NCBI GenBank assembly: GCA_959023295.1
Contig: CAUFBM010000004.1
Location: 66,012-130,011, forward strand
DNA from: an uncultured Collinsella sp.
Lineage (GTDB): Bacteria; Actinomycetota; Coriobacteriia; Coriobacteriales; Coriobacteriaceae
Direction: 5' to 3'
DNA: 64,000 bases
Position numbers and translations under genes: made by a program. Position 1 is the first letter of the stretch, and every line of letters starts with the position of its first letter. Below the pieces are notes generated by a model. That model was not told where the DNA came from. It ran no database searches and worked only from the letters and a program-made list of their open reading frames with translations. Below, piece by piece: positions 58,394 through 64,000 of the stretch.

Positions 58394-58488
58394 TGACTTT
58401 CTCGTCTATAGGGAAGGACGCTCGACTCGCACGAGCCGAGCGTCCTTCCTCAAATGGACTTATCCGCACATTACGCTGAACGGCTCAA

Positions 58489-59940
58489 CTAGAAGCTGAC
58501 ATCGAAGCCAGCACCAGCGCCCTCTTCATCGGTGGTCGGAACGCCCTTTGCCTTGTTGTAGGCAAAGATCAAGACGATCGGCACGATAAAGGCGATGAGA
58601 TTACCAGCCACATACCACACGAGAGTCTCGGGCGTAACGATGAGCAGGCCAAGCACACCGGTCAGACCCTGACCGATGGCGCGCACCTCAAAGAACTTCA
58701 CGAAGGCACCGCCGCAGCCTGCACCGATGCATGCGCAGATGAACGGAATGATCGAATAGCGCATGTTTGCAGCGAAGATAGCGGGCTCGGAGATACCGAC
58801 CAGCGTCGGAATAAAGGACGACATGCAGATGTTGCGCTCTTTGGAGTGCTTCTTGTGAATGAGGTACATGCCGATGGCGCCGCCGCCCTGGGCGATGATG
58901 GAGACCGACCAGATGGCCTGGATGTAGTTGAAGCCAGTCGTGGCAACGAGGTTTGCCTCGATACCCTGGATGAACTGATGCGTACCGGTAACGACGAGCG
59001 GCTGCAGGAACGCGGCGAAGACAAAGGCACCAAAGACGCCCATCCTGTTGTACAGGACATCGATTACGCCAGCGAGGACGTCGCCGATCAGGTTGCCGAG
59101 CGGGCCGAACACGGTGAACAGGGCAACGTTAGCAAGAATCAGGGTAACGGTCGGGACAAAGACAAACGAGACGACCTCGGGGATGTACTTCTGGGCAATC
59201 TTTTCGACCTTGGCCATAAACCAGGCAGTCAGGATTGCAGGGAACACGCCGCCCTGGAAAGCAACCATGGGGATGGAGAGCGGACCGAAGTTCCAGTACT
59301 CAGCACCCGTCGGGTCCATAACGAACGTGTTACGGTTCATAAGACTCGGGTGAACCATGACGATACCGACGAGGATGCCCAGGATCGGGTTGCCGCCAAA
59401 ACGCTTGACCGCGCTATACATAACCAGGACAGGCAGGTAGTCAAAGGTGGTGGCGATAATGGCAAAGAAGCTTGCGAGGTTCTTGAGGAACTCGCTGTGA
59501 TCGGCGAGGCTGCCCTCCATGCCGAAGAGGCCGTTGGCAACGATCAGCGACTTAAGGCCGATGATGATTGCAGCGCCGACGAAGGCGGGAATGATGGGGA
59601 TAAAGATGTCCGAGAATACCTTGAGGACCGAGAAGAACTTGCCCTTCTTGTCCGCCTCGGCGCCCTTGACCTCGGAAGCGCTGATCTCCTTAACGCCCGT
59701 CAGAGCCATAAACTCATCGTAAACCTTGTTGACGGTACCGGTACCGAAGATGATCATGAGCTGGCCGCTATTGTACAGCACGCCCTTGACGCCATCGATG
59801 TTCTCGAGCTCGGCCTTGTTGTATTTGCTCGTATCCTTGAGCACCAGACGCAGACGGGTCACGCAATGCGTGGCGCCCTCGATGTTCTCCAGTCCGCCGA
59901 CGTTGTCGACGACTTGCTGGGACACTGCCTTGTAGTCCAT
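58489..59940 (-). CDS. scrA: Sucrose-type PTS transporter, EIIBC
   Basis: 483 aa from ATG 59940 (GGAGAGGAAC upstream). IIB domain at the N-terminus with the phosphorylated Cys26 in GATHCVTRLRLVL; IIC domain from ~105 with about ten spans (FIPIIPAFVGAAIIIGLKSL; THQFIQGIEANLVATTGFNY; ISEPAIFAANMRYSIIPFI). No IIA domain is present, so it must borrow a IIA-Glc-type protein. It lies between two GH32 genes, indicating sucrose or a related fructoside as substrate. Confidence 0.93.
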   Translation of the reverse strand: MDYKAVSQQVVDNVGGLENIEGATHCVTRLRLVLKDTSKYNKAELENIDGVKGVLYNSGQLMIIFGTGTVNKVYDEFMALTGVKEISASEVKGAEADKKGKFFSVLKVFSDIFIPIIPAFVGAAIIIGLKSLIVANGLFGMEGSLADHSEFLKNLASFFAIIATTFDYLPVLVMYSAVKRFGGNPILGILVGIVMVHPSLMNRNTFVMDPTGAEYWNFGPLSIPMVAFQGGVFPAILTAWFMAKVEKIAQKYIPEVVSFVFVPTVTLILANVALFTVFGPLGNLIGDVLAGVIDVLYNRMGVFGAFVFAAFLQPLVVTGTHQFIQGIEANLVATTGFNYIQAIWSVSIIAQGGGAIGMYLIHKKHSKERNICMSSFIPTLVGISEPAIFAANMRYSIIPFICACIGAGCGGAFVKFFEVRAIGQGLTGVLGLLIVTPETLVWYVAGNLIAFIVPIVLIFAYNKAKGVPTTDEEGAGAGFDVSF

Positions 59941-59985
59941 GTTCCTCTCCATTCCTTTTCTAAATCATAAAACGGTTCGTTGCCG

Positions 59986-61368
59986 CTACAGAGACGCGAT
60001 CGTTGCGTTTGCGCACTTGAGCGCACCGTCGGTGACGGTAAGCGCCACACCCTGGCCCTGCTTGTTGCAGAAGCGAGCGTTGAGCGCAACATCATCGACA
60101 AAGATGGTCGCGATATCGTCGTCAACGACCAGGCGCACATGATGAGTGCCCTCGCCCTTAAAGAACAACGGACGCTCGAGGCCCATGTTGTTGACCTGGA
60201 ACCACGGGTACTGGGGAGCCGGCGTGAACTCGAGCTTGCCCTCGCGCAGGTTGGCGCGGAACTCATAGGCAAGACCGGTCTCGGCGTCCTCGGCGAACTT
60301 GACCGAGAAGCCGGCAGCGTTACCGCCGAGCTCAATGTCGGTATCGAGCAAGTAGGTGGAGCCGGCGTCTGCAGACAAAACCTGCTCGACCTTGCCCGAC
60401 TCGCAAGAGAGCTCGAAGGCTTCGACAGCCTTGCCCTCGCCAAAGGCGCCGAGCATGCTGTCGGGAAGCTTGGTGCCGAGCGTTCCGTCGGCACGCTGAA
60501 CGATCTCGAGGGGCATGAAGGTACCACCCCACAGGTAAGAGCTGGGGTCGCCGCCCTCGTCACGCGTAGGAACCCAACCAAAGAGAACGCGACGCTCGCC
60601 ATCGAATGCGGTGCGAGCGGCGTAGTACGCGCGGCCGTCGAAGGAGTCGTCAGCGGGGGTAATCCAAGGACCGTTGATGGACTTGGACATGCGGTAACGG
60701 GTCTTGTTGCCGTCGCTGTACTCGGAAAAGACGAGGTACCACCAGTCGCCCATCTTAAAGAGATCAGGCATCTCAAACATGGTGTACAGGCCTGGGTTCC
60801 ACCAGTCGCCCTGGAACTCCCAGTTGGTCAGATCCTTGGAGGTGAACTTGACCAGGCGGCCGGTCATCAGACGCTTGTCCTCGCCCACACGCGTGCCGAG
60901 GATGAGCATGTACTCTTCGTTCTCCTCATCCCAAAGCACAAAGGGATCGCGCCAGTTGCGGTCATCGTAACCCTCCTGGGGCGGAAGCAGCGTCTCGGCG
61001 ATGTTCTTCTCCCACTTGACGGCGTCGTCGCTCGTTGCGTGAAGAAGAACCTGCTTCATCAAACGTGCGCGGACCTTATCGCGATTGCAACCAGTGTAGA
61101 GCGCATGGTACTTGTCGCCCACCTTAAACACCGTGCCGGCATAAATGTACTGGTCGACTTCCTCGTCGCCGCCGCGCTCAAGGCTCTCGCCAAAGTCCTT
61201 GTAGTTGACGAAATCCTTGGTCGTAGCGAGTGCCCAGCCAAACGGCTCTCCGAAAGGTTCGGGGTTACGCGTGTCACGCTGATGATAGAGATAGAACGTG
61301 CCGTCCTCGCCGTACGGCATGATGTCGCCTACCCAAATTCCCTCAGGCTGGTAATACACCTTGTGCAT
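59986..61368 (-). CDS. Atypical GH32 family beta-fructosidase
   Basis: 460 aa from ATG 61368 (AAAGGAAGTCTCGG upstream). GH32 propeller without the WMNDPNG nucleophile motif: the N-terminus reads YYQPEGIWVGDIMPYGEDGT, so the nucleophile is probably the Asp of GDIMP. The other two acids are regular: NWRDPFVLWDEENEEYML and FEMPDLFKMGDWWYL. A C-terminal beta-sandwich (DTDIELGGNAAGFSVKF) is complete. It opens the sucrose operon, 45 bases before the PTS gene. It may act on another phosphorylated fructoside than ScrB, which is inference. Confidence 0.85.
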   Translation of the reverse strand: MHKVYYQPEGIWVGDIMPYGEDGTFYLYHQRDTRNPEPFGEPFGWALATTKDFVNYKDFGESLERGGDEEVDQYIYAGTVFKVGDKYHALYTGCNRDKVRARLMKQVLLHATSDDAVKWEKNIAETLLPPQEGYDDRNWRDPFVLWDEENEEYMLILGTRVGEDKRLMTGRLVKFTSKDLTNWEFQGDWWNPGLYTMFEMPDLFKMGDWWYLVFSEYSDGNKTRYRMSKSINGPWITPADDSFDGRAYYAARTAFDGERRVLFGWVPTRDEGGDPSSYLWGGTFMPLEIVQRADGTLGTKLPDSMLGAFGEGKAVEAFELSCESGKVEQVLSADAGSTYLLDTDIELGGNAAGFSVKFAEDAETGLAYEFRANLREGKLEFTPAPQYPWFQVNNMGLERPLFFKGEGTHHVRLVVDDDIATIFVDDVALNARFCNKQGQGVALTVTDGALKCANATIASL

Positions 61369-61413
61369 CCGAGACTTCCTTTCCACGACATACTAACTCG
61401 GTACAATGGCAAG

Positions 61414-61498
61414 ATATGTCAATCGTTTTCATATGTCAAACGTTTTCATATCAATACGTCTTTTCGCAGTTCCAGTCGTCGGTAAACGGTTGACATAT
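61414..61498. promoter_or_regulatory. Three LacI-type operators before the sucrose operon
   Basis: ATATGTCAATCGTTTTCATA at 61414-61433, an overlapping ATATGTCAAACGTTTTCATA at 61431-61450, and the inverted GTAAACGGTTGACATAT at 61482-61498. All match TATGTCAA-CG-TTTnCATA. They lie 46-130 bases upstream of the first operon gene and after the LacI stop codon, where the regulator should bind. A further copy lies before the regulator gene itself. Confidence 0.75.
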
Positions 61499-61551
61499 GC
61501 CGGCGAACGGTCATCGGAGGCGTTTGAGGAATTCTTTTGGCACAGGATGAA

Positions 61552-62562
61552 CTACGCGGTTTTGCCCTCAATGAGTTCAACGGGGAGCTTGATATTCGAT
61601 TCGGGATTATCGCCGTTAATAAGAGCGATGATGGATTGCGCCGCGAGCTCTCCGATGCGATCGATATCTTGACGTACGGTTGTTAAGTCAGGCATAAACG
61701 TCATAGTTCGGCGGGCACCATCCGCGCCCACGACCTTAATATCGTCTGGAGCGCTCAAGCCACGCTGCTTCATCACGTTGAGACAGATGGCCGCCATCGT
61801 ATCGTCTCCCGCAAAGATGCCGTCAATATCGGGGTTCTCATCGAGGATCTTCGCAACGACCGCGCCCTTTTCGTCGTCGGGCTTAACGAACTCAACCTCA
61901 CGGACAAGCGCGGACAAACCGGCCTGCTCAACAACATCGAGGTAGGCATCGGTACGCTTATTGGCAGGCATGCGCATGCGGCTATTGCTGCGCAGGCACA
62001 GGATACGCCTGCAGCCGTCATCAATCAGACGGCGCGCGGCGAGCTCGCCGATGCCATAGCTGTCACTTGCAATCTGGACAGAGCCCTCGCCAAGATCGCA
62101 GTCGATGCCAACCAGGCTCAAGCCCATCTCGGCATATGCCTCAGCACCGATATTGAGGGAGTTGACGATTACGCCGTCGACCATATTGCGGCGGAGCATG
62201 TCGATATAGGAACGCTCAAGATCAGGTCGATTGGCGCTGTTGCACAGCAACATCTTAAAGCCGTTTTCCGCTAACGTGCGCTCGACCGCCTGCACAACCT
62301 GAGCATGGAACGGGCTGCTCACAAAGGGAACGATCATACCGATAAGATTCAGGCGACCGTTGAGCATGGCACGGGCGATATCGTTGGGCGTATAGTTGAT
62401 GCGCTCCATCGCGGCATGGACCTTATCGCGGGTCTCTTGGCTAATATAGCCGCGATTATTAAGCACGCGAGATACCGTAGTAGGCGAAACCCCCGCCACC
62501 GCTGCAACTTCCTTGATGCCAGGCTTAGCAGAATCCTTAGAACGAGCGCCCTCGCGAGCCAT
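61552..62562 (-). CDS. LacI family regulator of the sucrose operon
   Basis: 336 aa from ATG 62562 (GGGGGAGGGTGCT upstream). The HTH is GIKEVAAVAGVSPTTVSRVL followed by the hinge helix region NYTPNDIARAMLNGR; the rest is a periplasmic-binding-type sensor (IGMIVPFVSSPFHAQVVQAV; GIFAGDDTMAAICLNVMKQR; TTVRQDIDRIGELAAQ). It presumably represses the downstream fructosidase/PTS operon and itself through TGTCAAACGTTT-type sites; the effector would be sucrose 6-phosphate or fructose. First in line on the minus strand. Confidence 0.92.
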   Translation of the reverse strand: MAREGARSKDSAKPGIKEVAAVAGVSPTTVSRVLNNRGYISQETRDKVHAAMERINYTPNDIARAMLNGRLNLIGMIVPFVSSPFHAQVVQAVERTLAENGFKMLLCNSANRPDLERSYIDMLRRNMVDGVIVNSLNIGAEAYAEMGLSLVGIDCDLGEGSVQIASDSYGIGELAARRLIDDGCRRILCLRSNSRMRMPANKRTDAYLDVVEQAGLSALVREVEFVKPDDEKGAVVAKILDENPDIDGIFAGDDTMAAICLNVMKQRGLSAPDDIKVVGADGARRTMTFMPDLTTVRQDIDRIGELAAQSIIALINGDNPESNIKLPVELIEGKTA

Positions 62563-62581
62563 AGCACCCTCCCCCATCAAC

Positions 62582-62598
62582 ATGTCAAACGTTTACAT
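62582..62598. promoter_or_regulatory. LacI operator at the regulator's own promoter
   Basis: ATGTCAAACGTTTACAT is a near-palindrome matching the sites at 61414-61498. It lies 20 bases upstream of the regulator start codon, so autoregulation is likely. Confidence 0.7.
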
Positions 62599-62711
62599 AC
62601 GAACAAAGCATACCCCAACAACAGCGGGAAGACGGTAACAGCACAAGTAAGTAAACGACTCATCCAAATAATTAGGAGAGTTCCGCCTAAAGGGTGACTA
62701 CACAGGACCCC

Positions 62712-62841
62712 CGCCGGGCCGCTTTGGGTTACTTTCCAAAACATTTCCGCAGGACGCAAAGGGCTCCGCCGCGCGAAGCGCACAGCGGAGCCCTTTGCAT
62801 GTCCGAGGACGTTTTGGAAAGTAACCCAAAGCGGCCCGGCG
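62712..62841. repeat. Long hairpin with TCCGCA/GAGGAC internal loop, copy C
   Basis: Stem 1: 62712-62742 with 62811-62841, 31 pairs without mismatch. Left loop ATTTCCGCA (62743-62751), right loop GAGGAC (62805-62810), GGAC/GTCC helix, AT bulge (62799-62800), stem 3 GCAAAGGGCTCCGC with its complement. It lies between the LacI gene start and the end of the glycyl-radical gene. Confidence 0.88.
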
Positions 62842-62863
62842 ATCCTGCGGGAGTTAAACCCCT

Positions 62864-63115
62864 TTAGAACTTGTCGTGGAAGGTACGCGAAATGACCTCG
62901 TCCTGCTGCTCCTTGGTGAGCGTGTGGAAGTTCACGGCATAGCCGGAAACGCGGATGGTCAGCTGCGGATACTTCTCGGGGTGAGCCTGAGCGTCGAGCA
63001 GCGTCTCACGGTTGAAGACGTTGATGTTCAGGTGGTGGCCACCCTTCTCGGCGTAAGCGTCGAGCATGTGGACCAGGTTATCGGCCTGAGTCTCGGAAAC
63101 TTCAGAAACCTTCAT
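62864..63115 (-). CDS. Separate glycyl-radical subunit of pyruvate formate-lyase
   Basis: 83 aa. It covers exactly the last part of PflB: ADNLVHMLDAYAEKGGHHLN, then FNRETLLDAQAHPEKYPQLT and the radical motif IRVSGYAVNF with the radical at Gly58, ending TLTKEQQDEVISRTFHDKF. E. coli PflB ends with the same segments in one chain. Start ATG has its own ribosome site (AAGGAGACACATT). It follows the truncated large pfl gene by 85 bases. Autonomous cofactors such as GrcA/YfiD rescue damaged Pfl, but here the large chain ends before this domain, so it is probably an obligatory subunit. Confidence 0.88.
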   Translation of the reverse strand: MKVSEVSETQADNLVHMLDAYAEKGGHHLNINVFNRETLLDAQAHPEKYPQLTIRVSGYAVNFHTLTKEQQDEVISRTFHDKF

Positions 63116-63138
63116 AATGTGTCTCCTTCGATTGATAG

Positions 63139-63198
63139 GCGCCGGCCGAAACCGGCGCGCTAATCAGTAATCGTTATTGTTAGTATAGCACTAACAAT
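63139..63198. other. Two hairpins between the pfl halves
   Basis: GCGCCGG (63139-63145) with CCGGCGC (63152-63158), and ATTGTTAGT (63176-63184) with ACTAACAAT (63190-63198). Neither is followed by a T-run on the minus strand. They may stabilise the 3' part of the message or set the ratio of the two chains. Confidence 0.6.
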
Positions 63199-63200
63199 AG

Positions 63201-64000
63201 TTACTCGCCCAGCTGATCAAGGTCGATATCGCCAAAGAACACCTGGTCCTCCTTGCCGAGCGCACTCGGGATGATGGAGAAGGTGTTGGAGATGCCGTCC
63301 TGAGCATCGCGGAACGGGAGCTTGGAAACCGAAGACAGCGAAGCGATGGCGCCGTGGCTATCGCGCTTGTGCATGGGGTTAGCACCCGGGGCGAACGGCT
63401 GGCCAGCCTTGCGGCCGTCGGGCGTGGAGCCGGTCTTCTTACCGTACACGACGTTGGAGGTAATGGTCAGAACCGATGTCGTGGGCACGGAGTTGCGATA
63501 GGTGTCGTTCATGCGGATGTACTCCATGAACTGGTGCACAACGTCGTGAGCGATCTGGTCGACGCGGTCGTCGTCGTTACCGTACTTGGGGAACTCGCCC
63601 TCGGTCTCGAAGTCGACGATGATGCCGTTCTCATCACGGACGGGGTGGACCTTGGCGTACTTGATGGCGGACAGGGAGTCAGCCACGACGGAAAGGCCAG
63701 CGATGCCCGTAGCGAACCAGCGGTGCACGTGCTTGTCGTGCAGAGCCATCTGAATGCGCTCGTAGCAGTACTTATCGTGCATGTAGTGGATGATGTTCAG
63801 CGAGTTGACGTACACGCCAGCGAGCCACTTCATCATGTCGTTGTACTTGGCCACAACGTCGTCGTAATCGAGCGTATCGCCCTCGACGGCGCGATACTTG
63901 GGGCCGACCTGCTTCTTGGAGACCTCGTCAACACCGCCGTTGAGTGCGTACAGCAGGCACTTGGCCAGGTTGGCGCGGGCGCCGAAGAACTGCATCTCCT
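63201..64000 (-). CDS. pflB: Pyruvate formate-lyase large chain, C-terminal part (5' end outside window)
   Basis: The frame is open to the window edge at 64000; 266 codons are visible. The segment aligns with E. coli PflB from just after the Cys418-Cys419 pair: QMQFFGARANLAKCLLYALN, IHYMHDKYCYERIQMALHDK, RWFATGIAGLSVVADSLSAI, SNVVYGKKTGSTPDGRKAGQ and DAQDGISNTFSIIPSALGKE. It stops at DQVFFGDIDLDQLGE, before the glycyl-radical domain, which a separate gene 85 bases downstream supplies. Pyruvate plus CoA is cleaved to acetyl-CoA and formate in anaerobic metabolism. Confidence 0.93.
   Translation of the reverse strand, partial: EMQFFGARANLAKCLLYALNGGVDEVSKKQVGPKYRAVEGDTLDYDDVVAKYNDMMKWLAGVYVNSLNIIHYMHDKYCYERIQMALHDKHVHRWFATGIAGLSVVADSLSAIKYAKVHPVRDENGIIVDFETEGEFPKYGNDDDRVDQIAHDVVHQFMEYIRMNDTYRNSVPTTSVLTITSNVVYGKKTGSTPDGRKAGQPFAPGANPMHKRDSHGAIASLSSVSKLPFRDAQDGISNTFSIIPSALGKEDQVFFGDIDLDQLGE

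Noticed and set aside
59980..61485. A ~500-codon plus-strand frame opposite the atypical GH32 gene
   Set aside because: No motifs, no ribosome site, and the minus strand encodes a complete GH32 protein.
63116..63200. The pfl split as a simple frameshift or sequencing error
   Set aside because: The gap has two hairpins, a stop, and a separate well-placed ribosome site and ATG for the small chain; a frameshift would leave continuous homology across the gap, which is not seen.

Overview
The window is one contiguous stretch of a high-GC bacterial chromosome. Gene content and style point to a gut Coriobacteriia, most likely a Collinsella-type anaerobe (inference). The signs are: pyruvate formate-lyase with its activase, a giant 2-hydroxyacyl-CoA dehydratase/activase fusion, PTS-driven sucrose use, a CmpB-type membrane protein, HTH/DUF2975 pairs, an arylsulfate sulfotransferase lipoprotein, and very many long intergenic hairpins. 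No rRNA, tRNA, phage, IS element or CRISPR array was recognised.

Layout. 1-9.1 kb: end of an unknown gene, arylsulfate sulfotransferase, 3-hydroxyacyl-CoA dehydrogenase, a 1595-aa acyl-CoA dehydratase/activase and its TetR regulator. 9.2-9.7 kb: a compact locus that looks like a type I toxin-antitoxin module (41-aa membrane peptide with a convergent antisense RNA), bracketed by two similar hairpins. 9.7-16.4 kb: HAD phosphatase, TetR-controlled MFS pump, amtB-glnK, a CmpB-type membrane protein and an HD-domain protein. 16.6-24.5 kb: a Dxs-like enzyme, Fe-alcohol dehydrogenase, and a polar amino-acid ABC importer followed by a class-I amidotransferase-type hydrolase. 24.5-28 kb: an apparently AT-richer block with an ABC exporter (two membrane subunits plus ATPase) and an HTH/DUF2975 pair. 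28-44.2 kb: Hpt plus degenerate GGDEF-REC-HD-GYP signalling, alpha/beta hydrolase, radical SAM, SEC-C methionine aminopeptidase, 2-hydroxyacid dehydrogenase, M18 aminopeptidase, Ntn amidase, phosphofructokinase, an HTH-membrane regulator and a FtsX/ATPase pair. 44.4-46 kb: a GyrI-like gene behind a perfect SOS-type box, a truncated Abi_2 gene behind a pseudoknot-capable leader, and an O6-alkylguanine methyltransferase. 46.4-51.7 kb: aspartate-family synthesis (asd, lysC on minus; thrC, thrB on plus). 51.9-56.7 kb: engB, mtnN, a beta-lactamase-fold hydrolase, pflA and a DegV protein. 56.9-62.6 kb: sucrose/fructoside operon (GH32, PTS EIIBC, GH32) with a LacI regulator and several matching operators. 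62.9-64 kb: pyruvate formate-lyase split in two, with the glycyl-radical domain on its own 83-aa gene.

The most unusual layer is between genes. At least five families of long inverted repeats can be read by eye. One (46250-46381, 51681-51863, 62712-62841, and a looser relative at 50678-50789) has stems that differ completely in sequence but stay paired, around a constant asymmetric internal loop (TCCGCA facing GAGGAC). Another is a ~50-nt element present five times; two copies bracket the FtsX/ABC pair in inverted orientation and two bracket the 2-hydroxyacid dehydrogenase gene in direct orientation.
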